Shown piece by piece: positions 22,928-34,700 of a stretch of DNA of 64,000 nt. This stretch comes from Sporodiniella umbellata (lineage: Eukaryota; Mucoromycota; Mucoromycetes; Mucorales; Rhizopodaceae): positions 730,365 through 794,364 of the forward strand of contig JAIXMR010000001.1 in NCBI GenBank assembly GCA_025677835.1, in the 5' to 3' direction. Position numbers and translations under genes: made by a program. The notes beneath the pieces were generated by a model. The model searched no databases. It was not told where the DNA came from and saw nothing but the letters and a program-made list of their open reading frames with translations. Numbering within the stretch: the stretch's first letter is position 1; each line of letters opens with the position of its first letter.

Positions 22928-23170
22928 GATTTTTCCTCCAAGGACTTTTTTAAGAATGAAAATGAAAAAAAATGAAATTATGCTGTGGGAAATTGCAATT
23001 TTTTTTTGCTCATTGTTAGAGTAATCAATACGATGCTATATGCAGTATCGGTATTTTTGGTAATGGCTGATATGTTTTTTTTTGTATCGTAAACTTATTA
23101 TATATTTTCAATCACCGCTCATCTGTGAATTTTGTGAAGCGCCAAAGATTTGTGATGGAATGACTTTAAT

Positions 23171-24622
23171 TTGCCGTTCCTTTTTTTTTTTTTTGTTCAA
23201 AACTTTGAGGTTTATACAGTGACAAACGCTTTTTATTTCAAAGATGGAATGGGCAACCTTTTCGATGAGCATGGTGAAAGAGTTTATGACCCCATGGAAG
23301 GTGTCTTGACCGAGATTACGAACCTAAACATTGTGCTTGAAACAACAAGCCGTCAGACTTATTTGGCTAATAAACCTACTGAAAAGAATGTTGTGGAGAA
23401 AAAGGAGAAAGGGGCTAAGGAAACAAAGACTTTAGACGCTAAGCCTGCTAAATCAGCAGTTTACAACACTTATATAGACAAACAAAGAGAGAAATTTATT
23501 GACAGAGTGATTGAAAATCCTGAAGACAAAGGAAACATCACTAACTTTGCCAAAGAACTCTTGATTAACCCGCGTACTGCGGAGAGATAGTGGAAAACAT
23601 ACGAAAAGACGGGAGAGGTACCCTACAAAAAATCAAAGAATAGTAGTAGTCCAAAGAGTACCCTTACTGTGGAACATGAGGACTATATAAAAAGTTTGCT
23701 AGATGACGATTCTCAGCTCTTTGCTGACGACATTATAAACAAATTGACTAAGCAGTTCCAGGACTTTTCTATATCAAAGTCGCAGCTTAATCACCATTTG
23801 AGGAATACTATGCAGATTACCTTTAAAAAGCCTCATTTTGAAGCCGAAGCCAGGAACTCTATTTACAATCTGGAGACAAGACACGAGTGGTTTTTGGACT
23901 GGAAGGACAAAGATCTGGACTATACAAAAAATTGTGTATTTATTGATGAAGCCGGATTTCATATCAATATGAGAAACAATTGGGCTAGATCACCAGCTAG
24001 AACTCGTGCTGTAATAAAGACACCGAAAACAAGAGTAACCTCCCACTCAGTTATTAGTGCTATCCATTCGTCTGTCGTACTTCATGTTGTTTTGAAGAAC
24101 CCCCCTCCCAAATCTGCAACAGAAATTGCTGCTAAAAAGAAGAGAAAGGGCAACAGTGGAAAGAGGAGGGCTATAGCTGAGGCCAACGACGACGAAGCTG
24201 CCCCAGAGGGTGATGCCAGTGTAGTTGATGTAAAGCCAACACCAAAAGGCACAACAATTACCCATTTTATTAAGTTCATTAATGACCTCCTTGATATAAT
24301 GGGTGAGGATGAGGATTTAAAGGGTAGCTATTTAGTGATGAATAATGCTAGCAGTCATGAATTGAAACCGATGATTCGAAAAATCGAAGCTAAAGGTTAT
24401 GGAGTAATGTATCTCCCTCCTTACTCGCCTGAGCTAAACCTTATTGAGCAGTTCTGATCTTTAGTTAAAGGAAAGATAAAGCGCCACCGCTTCATAAAAG
24501 AAGAGACTATATCTTCTAGAATTGGTGACGCTTGTAACGATGTTCGCTTTAGCGATCTTTATGGCTTTTGCAGCCATTCCAAACGACAGATTGTAAAGTG
24601 CTATACTCAAACTCCTTTCTAA
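23171..24622 (+). pseudogene. Tc1/mariner (IS630-type) transposase, inactivated
   Basis: One reading frame from about 23171 to the stop at 24620-24622 encodes a typical IS630/Tc1 transposase but is broken twice. TAG at 23588-23590 replaces the first Trp of an expected WWK after TAER, at the end of the helix-turn-helix. TGA at 24455-24457 replaces the Trp after NLIEQF. The catalytic domain keeps the first Asp (VFIDEAGFHIN) and the final Glu (SPELNLIE). The second Asp of the DDE triad is Asn (VMNNASSHE, codon 24341-24343). Any two of these would abolish activity. The true start is unclear; upstream of 23250 there may be a splice acceptor. The frame is otherwise open, so decay is recent. Confidence 0.88.
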
Positions 24623-24689
24623 GCCTTTCATTGAATAAAATATTTACTACTTTAAACTTCAACTCAATGAAAACATTGCAAAAAGCAAA

Positions 24690-24882
24690 GTACTATGCAA
24701 TTCAGTTAAGCACCGTATTATTAAGTGCAATGGATTAAACCTCTTTTTATTTTACATATTCATATTTGAACGACAATTTGTTTGGCACTAACCGACAAAT
24801 TAAATCCTGTCTCTTGACAATTGCATTTTTACTAACCGTCAATTACTTTTTTTGTAACCGCCAATATCCACCAGCCTAACTG
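24690..24882 (-). repeat. Right terminal inverted repeat (193 bp)
   Basis: Reverse-complement partner of 20231-20423. It ends CCTAACTG immediately before the TA duplication at 24883-24884. Confidence 0.95.
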
Positions 24883-24994
24883 TAAGTTTAACTTACCTAA
24901 AACGCGTCACAAAAGATTCCACGTGGAACTTTAAAACGAGTAAGAAACCAAAGGGGAGGCTTGATTTTTTCTCTTTCTTGGAGTCTTGCACATT

Positions 24995-25402
24995 ATGTCA
25001 ACAGAAACCAAAATTCCTAGCGAAGAAATCCTGACACAAAAAGTAAAAGAAAGTACTAATCATTTGAAAATTAATACTCATATAACTAGTGGGATCGTAC
25101 TGTTTCCAATTTCTTCGTCAAAACAGGTCTTGGTTTAAGTGCTGGCATTGTTGCTTCAGCGATATTGTTTAAAAGTTAGTGTAGAAAAAACAGCAAACAC
25201 AAAAAACTTATTAAGGACGTTTTTAGAGCGCAGTTGGCCCATTGCAATTGCTACAGGTTGGGGTTTTGGTGATGCTTATGCTGATGCCCAGGTACAGTCT
25301 TTTTCAGATAAAATTTCGTCAAACTTACTTCATTTACAGCGCATCTTTCACCCCTCAAATGTTCCTGGTGTGAAATTTGAGAAGCAAAAGCCCTCTGCTT
25401 AA
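24995..25402 (+). CDS. MIC10: MICOS complex subunit Mic10 (Mio10/MINOS1)
   Basis: A small inner-mitochondrial-membrane protein that oligomerises to bend membranes at crista junctions. Exons: 24995-25042, 25090-25174, 25227-25291 and 25340-25402, giving 86 residues. Introns are only 47-52 nt. Two membrane hairpins carry the glycine-rich motifs GLGLSAGIVAS (about residues 28-38) and GWGFGDAYADAQ (about 54-65), as in Mic10. The right end of the Tc1/mariner element lies 113 bp before the ATG, so the proximal promoter is partly transposon sequence. It converges with CCT2. Confidence 0.93.
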
Positions 25403-25690
25403 ATGCCGAATATATATAAAAAAAGTACAGCAAAAGTTAGACCTTTTAATAGTAGCAGCGTAATAAAAGATAGTACGACAACCTTGCAAATTATACTCTT
25501 ATCAAACAAACATTGTATGGCCTAATACCAACTTCAAATAACCATGTTTGCATAGCTTTTTTTAAAAGGATCCGTAAGACTATATTCGGGTGGCACATGC
25601 CGTTTAGGTTAACTGTACGGGCTATTTATATAAGCATATACATGTATACATTTTTCTTTATTTTTTTTCATTTGCTTTTTGTCTTTATTA

Positions 25691-27476
25691 TTATGCAGTT
25701 CGTTGACGAGGAGCACAACGGATAATGTTATCTACACGCAGAACCATTTCAGCAGCCTCGGATGCAGAGAGAAGGACTTGCTTTTTAAGTTTAAAGGATT
25801 CAGTAATACCCAATTCCTTGACATCGCCAACTTCTCCTTTAATCATATCCAAACCAGCTGTGTTTTTGTTGTCGTAATGAGCAGCCCTTAATTGAGAAAC
25901 AAGTTCAGAGGAGTCAAAGCCAGCATTGTCAGCCAAAATGGTAGGCATTTGGCGAAGGGCCTTTGCAAAAGATTCGGCAGCAATTGCACGCTTTCCGGCT
26001 GTTTTAGCAGCAACCTCATCAGCAGCTTTGGACATCAACATTTCAGCACAGCCTCCACCTAATACAGTTCTAGGCTCTTTTACAGTTTGCGACAAGACAC
26101 AAAGAGCATCGTGAAGAGATCTTTCTGCCTCATCTAACAATTGTTGAGTAGCACCACGCAGAACAACGGTACATGCTTCACCAGCAGCAACACCAGAGAA
26201 CTTAATTAGCTTGTCCTCACCGATAATTACCTCTTCAATCAAATCGCAGTGACCCAATTGCACTAATTCTGGGTGGTCAAAGGTAGATGCGATTTCACCG
26301 CCAGTCACCAAAGCTAATCTTTCAACACCCTCAAAGTCAGCATGCTCAATGCTTGCAATTCCGGCATCTCCCAAAAGCTGTTCAGGCCAGTTATAGATCA
26401 ATTGACGATTTACAAAGCAGTTGATACCATGATTTTTGATTTTTTCAACCTTCTCCTTCATCTTGTTACGCTCTGCACGCTCTAATTCGGCCAACTTACC
26501 AGTGGCATCTACTTTGACACGAGCACCAAAGATTTTGATCTTGTCAGTGTCCATAGCTATATTGTTCAAAAGTCAGTACAATATATTGAGCTAAAAAAAA
26601 ACATACATGTATTGGCGATCAAAATTTTGGCATTTTCAATTCTCTTGGGGCAGTTAACACCAATAGATTTATCAAGGATGAAACCCTCATCCAAGTATGA
26701 ATCTCTTAACTTTCCTCCAGGTTTCTTAATGATTTGAATATTTTCTAAGTTTGTGGATCCTTTCAATCTCAATACAGCATCAACAGCCAATTCAGAAAAG
26801 TAGTCTTTATCTTGGGACAAAACTTTGGAACTGAGGGTTGTTTTAGCAATGTTAATCAAATCTTGACGGAATAGCTCTTTGTCTTGACTGTGGTCAATGG
26901 CACTAGCTTCCAAAGATTTGTAAGCAGCAGAAGATGCTAATCTGTAACCTTCAATAATTGTTTGAGGATGAATGTGTTGATTCACCAAAAATTCGGCCTG
27001 ACGCAAGAGTTCAGCTGCCAAGACGCAAACAGATGTTGTACCATCTCCCACCTCGTCATCTTGGACTTTAGAAATGTTTACGAGAACTTTGGCAGCTGCA
27101 TTGTCTAGGGCAATTGACTTTAAGATGGTAGCGCCGTCGTTTGTCACGAGAATCTCGCCCGTTGAAGCAGATTGAAGAATTTTATCCTATTGATTTTTAG
27201 ACATAAATGCGTTACGATCTAAGGAACAAGAAAAATATTTACCATCCCTTTAGGACCAAGCGTACTTTTGACTAAATCTCCTACAGCAATCGCGCCGATG
27301 AAAGATGACTAGGAAAGGATCAGCTAAAAATAAGGAGAAAGTTGCTTACTTACCAAACGCGCATTTTCAGCTTTTTCTTCGACTGCAGTGTTTTGGAAAA
27401 TATCAATGGGTGCTAAGGACTTTTACTATTGTTAGCCTCAAGATCTTAGAAAGGAAGATGATGAATTAGTTACCAT
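25691..27476 (-). CDS. CCT2: TRiC/CCT chaperonin subunit beta
   Basis: Subunit of the eukaryotic cytosolic chaperonin that folds actin, tubulin and many WD40 proteins. Exons on the minus strand: 27474-27476, 27354-27419, 27243-27308, 26607-27186 and 25691-26556, giving 526 residues, the family length. Group-II chaperonin motifs are visible: [33 protein letters not shown] near the N-terminus and [12 protein letters not shown] in the second half. The first coding exon is only the ATG, followed by GTAACT. The next exon begins [10 protein letters not shown], which matches CCT2 after the initiator Met. Confidence 0.96.
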
Positions 27477-28479
27477 CTGCTTGTAATATTTTTTTCAAAA
27501 ATAAGAGAAAAAAAGCAAATAATTTTTTTCAAGGATGTTCGTATTATAAACTGAAGCAAATACCTACTCCGATACATTGGTTTGATTGCTTTTTGTCAAC
27601 AGCTCAAACCAAATCGAAACAACAGCTATTCCCCTATAAATTTGCTTTAAAATATCTAACTTAACTTATAGTTCGCTCATTTGCTTTTTTTTCGAGTCGA
27701 TAAATTATATCGTTCCCCTTATATTCCTGTTGAGCCAGTTTTCTGTGCACGTTTTTTCACGGAGTTCTTTATAACCTTAACACGTTTATCGTATTTTTCT
27801 GTGTATATATATGTGCTTCGGCTTTTTTCTAAAGAATCTTAACAAAAACCCTCAAAAATTTTGTGCCATCTATCTATCTATCTATATACATATATATATA
27901 TATATATATATGTATATAAATCGATTGGCTATAAAAGTAGTACTTTGACTTTTTAGCTATGTACCCACCCAAAATACAAAAAAACCACCTCAGATTTTAC
28001 TTACAGGAGTTTTTAGAGGTGCATTTTGGAAGCAAGTCTATTCTTTAGATAGCCTCTACTTAACAGAAAAACATTTTGACAGATTCAAAACAGTGTCAGC
28101 AAACTTTAATATGTACTCTTAGTTTTTAGAAACTAAAATGAAAAACTCAGAGATTCGCTTCTTGGAGACAGCTACAGGCTAGCTAAAAAAGCTTCAAGAG
28201 CTGATCTCTAATCTATACCTATGACACCTGTACTTTTGTATAGTCCTAGGCTTTACATAGCTTTAAATATGTATAAACTTTTCTGCTATCAAAAAAAGCG
28301 ACATAAGCTATTATGGTCGATTGTGAGACTAGAGCTACTTTGTGTATTTACTGAGGCTAAATTCATAGGGACAAGAAAGTTTATTTACGAATCTTGTGCC
28401 CAACCACGTGCAGTTACTTTTTTCTATAAAATTCGTATCCCTTCTATTTTCTCCTTTCTTTTCTCTCCACATCTGCCCA
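27477..28479. other. Spacer between CCT2 and Rab5-like gene with a TA microsatellite
   Basis: A divergent intergenic region with no gene. It carries an ATCT/TA microsatellite at about 27867-27921 (ATCT repeats passing into about 10 TA repeats). Confidence 0.6.
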
Positions 28480-29420
28480 ATGGAGCCTGAATTTCCCAAC
28501 AACAACAGACCAGATGATGCAGCACCCTCGAATCCTGGAAAACTGAAGAATGTAAAGCTTGTTTTATTAGGTATAGTTAATTGTCTGTAAATACGTGTTT
28601 ACTAATCACAACTTTAAACAAGGCGAATCTGCAGTTGGTAAGTCTAGTATTGCTCTTCGTTTTGTCAACAGACAATATGTTGAAAACAGGGAACCAACTA
28701 TTGGTGGTATAGTAGGCCTCATTTTATGTTTTTGTATACTCATTTGCCTTTTCATAGCTGCTTTTTTGACTCAAAAATGTAACCTCAAAGATCGATCTAT
28801 TAAGTTTGAAATTTGGGACACTGCAGGTCAAGAACGATTTCATTCCCTTGCCCCCATGTATTATCGTAATTCTCAAGCTGCCATTGTAGTCTATGATATA
28901 ACCAAATCAGTAATTTCAACATATCATTACCCTTTAAGTAGCAAATCAATAACACATATTTTAGTCAACTCTTGATAAAGCAAAGTCTTGGGTCAAGGAG
29001 CTACAAAGACAAGCAAATACTGATATTGTCATTGCTTTAGTTGGCAACAAGCTTGATTTAGTTGAAGGCTCTGATTTAAACAACGAAGAAGCAGGAAGTC
29101 CTACAGACAACGAAGAGCATGAGAGACAAGTATTTAAAGATGATGCAAAGGCCTATGCTGACGAGGCTGGGTTGATGTTCTTTGAAACTAGTGCAAAACT
29201 ATCTCAAAATATAGACACTGTTTTTAGCACTATAGGTATTAAAAAAATCAAGAAAAAAAGAGTCGCTTTTTTTTTTCTAAGACTTTACTCTGTAGCCTCC
29301 AAGATTCCTTTAGACACGGATAGCTCAAATAACATTCGAAACGCCAGTAGGGGTCTCAATGGTAACATAAATTTGAACCAAGCTCCTCATCAAGAAAAAT
29401 CAAATGGCTGTGCTTGTTAA
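28480..29420 (+). CDS. Rab5-family small GTPase (Vps21/Ypt5-like)
   Basis: A small GTPase that organises early-endosome fusion and vacuolar sorting. Exons: 28480-28570, 28623-28706, 28758-28909, 28965-29235 and 29296-29420, giving 240 residues. Motifs: P-loop GESAVGKSS (about 30-38), switch I EPTIGAAF, switch [25 protein letters not shown] and ETSAK. YYR and the GAAF effector loop point to the Rab5 branch. The C-terminus NGCAC is a CXC geranylgeranylation signal. Between NKLD and the last motif is an acidic insertion of about 20 residues (Glu, Asp, Asn-rich), longer than in animal Rab5 but reminiscent of yeast Vps21-type paralogues. Confidence 0.93.
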
Positions 29421-29951
29421 ACTAGAAAAACATAAAAATACCCAAACGTTCTATTTTTTCACCAGCTCTATTATTACCCGCTTTCAACTCTTGAATAAAC
29501 CAAATATTTTCGAACAATATCTTATAGAACTTCCCAAATTTTTGTTACACCCATTTCTTGGAAAGATTTCTCTTGCTAATATTAAAATGACATGATTTTA
29601 ACGCCAAAGCGCAAGCTTAAAGTTGATTGTGTCTGAGCATCTAGACAGTATACCCAAAAGAGGGGGAAAAAATAGAACTCTCATTTTGACCTTTACCAGT
29701 ACGACATCAGTGCTACTTTTGGGTAATCACTGATGAAAGTACAGTCCGAAAGAGTAGTACAAGTACAAGTATATTCAAACAGTACGAAAAGCGAGCGGAA
29801 ATCGCTAATCCTTGGAAATGTGTTTCTTTTTGGTTTGTTTATTCTCAATTTGATTATTGCTTGTAAATCGATTTTTTTTTTAAGAGAAACTTTACGGTAA
29901 AAAAAAAGTACGTATTAGACTTAGGTGAGAGTCGTTTTTTTTTATGTTACC
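29421..29951. other. Convergent spacer after the Rab5-like gene
   Basis: About 530 bp between two stop codons with no gene seen. Short T and A tracts only. Confidence 0.5.
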
Positions 29952-30814
29952 TCAAAGCCTAGGTAGTGTGTTCTTTTTTGATGCTAAAGCCAAATCTTTA
30001 TCGCTCTCATCAGAAGTTAAGCTCTGTGTCAAGGGGCTTATTACAGAGGGCCTTTCTGGAGGATTCCAATCTGAAAAGTTTTCTTTTTGAATATCATCTA
30101 TTTACAAAGGATAATAAATAAAGGTTAAAAAATATGAAAGGCCTACTTGAATGATTGTCGTAGTATTCTCTTTCCAGTCTATTTAATTTATATTGGATGT
30201 TTTTTATCATTGACCTTCTCAAGGCTATCTTTTCCCACTTTAAAGGAGAGCGTTTTAGTCGTAACATTACTGTTTTGATGTCATGTTACATGATACTGCG
30301 ATATGGCACTTTCTTTTTGGGCAACAAAAAAATTATATGCTACTTTTCTAGACATCTCCCTTTTGACGCTTGCTTCCTTCAGCTTGTTGCTTCGCTTTTC
30401 TTCAATCCTTGATAGTAAAGTGCGGTAATTGGTATGTGAGCCTTTTTTGACTTCCTCTTCAACTTTATCTAACTTCCTTAGTCTATGAAATTTATAAAAT
30501 ATCTTAATTCCATATCCCAGCTAAGTACGGCCAACATTTTACTCTTCGCTAGCTAAAGCATCTCTTTGTAGCCTCTTTGTCCATTTTGCTTCTTTTCGTT
30601 CTTTTTGGTTGTCAGCTTTGATGGCGGTTTTGTTTACGTCCTTTCTTTTTTTTGAGTCCGCCACTTCACATTTAGTCAATTCAATAGACTGGGATAGTCT
30701 ACCGTGAATATCTTTTTCTGGCTCTGTTGGTGAAACTACAAAAAAAGAACGACTTGATCGTCTTGTTTGCATTTTGTTATTTCTTTTTAAAGCTTCAGCA
30801 ACCTCTGTATTCAT
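29952..30814 (-). CDS. Sds3/BRMS1-like subunit of a Sin3 histone deacetylase complex
   Basis: Exons on the minus strand: 30543-30814, 30290-30482, 30147-30237 and 29952-30097, giving 233 residues with all phases matching. The recognised part is the Sds3-like helical region (about residues 85-185). It includes LRKLDKVEEEVKKGSHTNYR followed by IEEKRSNKLKEA, and then the second helix ending LNRLEREYYDN. Sds3 proteins scaffold Rpd3/HDAC in the Sin3 complex through a long coiled coil. An Rpd3-class HDAC gene lies 5 kb away in this window. The N-terminal 85 residues are basic and disordered; the C-terminus is Ser/Asp-rich. Similarity is by helix pattern and spacing rather than by long identities, so another coiled-coil protein is possible. 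Confidence 0.65.
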
Positions 30815-31766
30815 TGAAGGTACTTTCAAGGAAACAAAAGAAAAAACCAACTTATTATTTCACTAAATAAAACCATAATATTACATGACGTCAATCATGC
30901 AGTGGCTTGATACAGCTGTAAAGAAATATCAAAGTTCAGCTAATAAAAGTTAAGTCGTGGCACTACTACACTTACATAAATCTCTAAAAGAGCTCAGTAT
31001 TTAGACCGGGCGTTGGTCTATGTTGGTTACAATACCACTACATCCAACTTGTGACAATTCAATAATCGCCAGGTAACAAAACAATGTGTTAATGTTTATC
31101 TTCTTCAATGTTTACAAAAACCCAAATTAAGGGTATACCCATTTGTAAGAGTTACGTGCATCCAAGCAGTTTGGAGTAAAAAAACATATCAGAATTAATA
31201 CGAAATGAATACTTCTGCTCGTTTTTGTTACGGCGTTGTTCTCTTAAGAAAACCACATATTCTGAACCCCTTTCAATTGTAGTCTGCATAAATTTTATCT
31301 ATAAAGCACTGCAGCATTGCCAAAAAAAAAAAAAAAAAAAAAAAAAGTCCAGGTAACATGACTAAGTACGGGCTTTTTGGGCCAAAAAATATACAACTAT
31401 ATTGTTGATATGCGTGTTTTGTTTTTCCAGTCTTTGAAAACCTTTTAAAACAAGGCACTGGGGTATAAATATAATGAGAGTAGTATAGAATGCAAAGCTA
31501 TTGTAATATAGATATATTGGGAAAAGAACAGATCAAGGCCACAAATTCAGGTTGTTGATAGGCTACTATAACACTCTAAAATATTCTTCAAGGGTTGTAC
31601 TAAGTAGGTAAAATGTACCTCAATTTAACGTATGCTTATTTTAAAAACTCAAGCTAGACTAAGGGCTAGAAATACAGCTATCAAGTGTGTGGCTTAGACA
31701 ATTTTTTTCTACTTATTAAAGTGTTTTTTTAAATGTGTTTTTTTAGAACTAAATTTTATTAATAAA
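30815..31766. other. Divergent spacer before eIF5B
   Basis: No gene is supported. It contains a 26-base A tract at about 31321-31346. Frames on either strand here are short and T/F-rich. Confidence 0.5.
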
Positions 31767-34700
31767 ATGGCAAAGAAGAAGGCTGGAAAGAGAAAAGACG
31801 ACTACTGGTACATATATTTCACTCTATACAAAAAAGATAAAAAGAGAATGAGAGAGAAAAGAAAAAAAAACTAACTTTGTTTCGTCGACAGGGATGAAGC
31901 CTTTGAGGAAGACGCTGTTGCTACTGGCGCTGCCGCAGCTCCTGAGGAGACTGAGGAATCATTTGCGCAAAGAGCTAACGATTTTAGCAATGTAGCTGGC
32001 AATAATGACGAAGAAGAAGACGGGTAAAATAAAACATTGTCGATGGGCGCGTTTCCTTAGCCTAATAACTTATTTCTCGGGTTTTCTTAGTCTGATGGCC
32101 ATGGTTAACAAAGCTGCCAAAAATAAAGTGAAGAAGGGAAAGAAAGGAAAGAAGCAACAAGTTGAAGAAGAAGAGGACGCTCCTGAGCCTGCCCTGGCTG
32201 AACCTGCTGAAGAAGAGGACGAGCTCGACTGGGTTAACGATAATAAAAAGAGCAAAAAGTCCAACAAAAATGCCCAGGATGTACCAGAACCCAAAGAAGA
32301 AGAACAAGAAGGGGAATTCCGTATCTTGACCAAAAAGGAAAAAGAGAAGCTGAAAAAAGAAAAGCAGAAAGAAGCCAAACGCCTAGCTGCTGCAGAAAAG
32401 AAGCAAAAAGAAGCAGCCGAGGAAGCAGAGCTCGACAAATTGCTGGGTCTGGATAAAGAAAAGACAGAAGCAGAGCCAGCAGAGACTGGAGCCAAGTCGA
32501 AAAAACAAATAGCTAGAGAAAAGAAAGCGAAAAAGCTTGCCGCAAAAGAAACTGAGCCAGCTGTGACCGAAGACGCTCCTGAACCTGCTCCCGTAACCGC
32601 TGCTCCTGCTAAAGGAAAGAAGGGAAAAGGAGCGCCTGTTGCCGCTTTAAGAGTAGATATTTTTTCATGAAAAATGCATTGCTAAGGTTGGAACGCTAAC
32701 AGTTTTTTTTTTTTTAGAAAATGATTGAAGCTCAACGTGCTGCAGAAGAAGCTGAGAGACTTCGTGCTGAAGAAGAACGCAAGCGAATTGAAGAGGAAGA
32801 GAGAAAGTTAGCTGAAGAAGAAAAGAAACGAGAAGAAGCCCGTGCTGCAAAAAGAGAAAAAGAAAGAGTAAATAGCAAAAGACGATAAAACAAAGCTGCT
32901 TGATTGTTGACTCCTCTATAGCTCAAGAAAGAACAGCTCCGCAAAGAGGGCAAGCTCCTTACCAAATCCCAAAAGGAAGCTCAACGCCAGGCTCAATTGC
33001 GTCACCAACAACTTCTTGAATCCGGTATGATTCGCGTTCAAGCCTTAGAGGACTCTGACAAAAAACCTAAAAAGGTTGTTTATGGGAATCGTAAGAAGAA
33101 GACTCCTTCTAAAGAGGAACAGGAGAGAAGAGACCGAGAAGCAGAGGAAAAGCGATTGGCCGAAGAGAAAAAGAAGGAAGAAGAAAAAGCTGCTGCTGCT
33201 GCTGCTAAAGAGGATGAAGAATGTAAGTTGTGTATAAATTGACGTACATTGGATGTTTGGATTCATTGTAATTTTGTTAGCTGATGACGATTGGGAGAAA
33301 GCAGCCATTAGTAGCGGTGAAGAAGAGGAAAAGAAAACCGTGAGTGACGATGACCTGAAGAGTGATTGGGATGCCTCCAGTGAGGAAGAAGAGGAAAAGG
33401 CCGCTCCTGCTAAGGCTGCTCCTGTTAAGGCTGCTCCTGCTAAGGCTGCTCCTGCTAAGGCTGCTCCTGCTAAGGCTGCTCCTGCTAAGGCTGCTCCTGC
33501 TAAGGCTGCTCCTGCTAAGGCTGCTCCTGCTAAAAAACAGACAGCTGAGAGTGAATCTGAAGACGATTCTGAAGACGATTCTGACGAGGACGATTCTGAC
33601 GAGGACGATTCTGATTACTCTGACAGCTCTGACGAGGAAGAGCTTACACCTACCCAGCGTCTTGCCCTGCAAAGAAAGGAAGAAGCAGCTGAACGTCGTC
33701 TCCAACGTCAAAAAGAAGCTATGGCCAACCGTTCTAAAGATGATTTACGTTCGCCTATTTGTGTTATCTTGGGTCACGTAGATACTGGCAAAACCAAGCT
33801 TTTGGATAAGATTCGTCAAACGAACGTTCAAGAAGGTGAAGCTGGTGGTATTACTCAACAAATTGGGGCTACTTATTTCCCTAGTGAAGCCATTGAAAAG
33901 AAGACAGCTGTTCTTGGGGACAAGAAAGTCGAAAAAATGAAGGTTCCTGGTCTTTTAGTTATTGATACACCAGGTCACGAATCTTTCACTAACCTTAGAA
34001 GCAGAGGTAGTTCTCTTTGTAACATTGCCATTTTGGTTGTCGATATTATGCACGGTTTAGAGCCTCAAACTCTCGAATCTATTCGCTTGCTCCGTGATCG
34101 TAAAACGCCTTTCATTGTAGCTTTGAACAAGATTGATCGTCTTTTCCAATGGAAAGCTATTCCTGATAACTCATTCCTTGATTCACTCGCTAAACAAACA
34201 CCATCTGTTAGACAGGAATTTGAAACTCGTGTTGAAAAAACCCTCCTTGCCTTTGCTGAACAAGGTCTCAACGCCCAGCTCTATTACAAAAACAAGAACT
34301 TTGCCAAATACGTATCGTTGGTACCTACATCCGCTCATACTGGTGAAGGTATTCCTGATATGCTTAATTTGCTCATCAACTTGACTCAAACACGTATGAG
34401 CGATAAGCTCATGTATGTCACTGAGCTCGAATGTACTGTCCTTGAAGTTAAGGTTATTGAAGGTTTGGGTACCACTATCGATGTTGTTCTTGTCAACGGA
34501 TGGCTGCATGAAGGTGATCGTATTGTTGTTTGTGGTCTCAACGGTCCTATTGTAACACAAGTTAGAGCTTTACTCACCCCACAACCTATGAGAGAGCTGC
34601 GTATTAAGTCTCAATACGTTCACCATAAATCCGTAAAGGCTGCCTTGGGTATCAAAATTGCTGCTCCCGATCTTGAAAAGGCTATTGCTGGTTCACGTCT

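Larger units (their letters stand above)
20231..24882. mobile_element. Tc1/mariner-like (IS630 superfamily) DNA transposon with two accessory genes
   Basis: A 4652-bp element with terminal inverted repeats of 193 bp that start CAGTTAGGCTGGTGG, flanked by a TA target duplication (20229-20230 and 24883-24884). It contains a broken DDE transposase on the right, a spliced minus-strand gene (20760-21619) and a 259-codon plus-strand gene (21718-22497). A 33-bp minisatellite lies between the latter and the transposase. The repeats differ at only four positions, so insertion is fairly recent. The element lies between the SP-RING gene and MIC10, ending 113 bp before the MIC10 start codon. The length and gene content are well beyond a simple 1.3-2 kb mariner. 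Confidence 0.93.

Noticed and set aside
22543..22953. 136-codon frame over the minisatellite
   Set aside because: Repeat-derived peptide (SFGTHLFFRDL units) without independent support.
33277..33781. Overlapping frames on both strands at the AAPAK repeats
   Set aside because: They mirror the 15-nt repeat of eIF5B in other frames.
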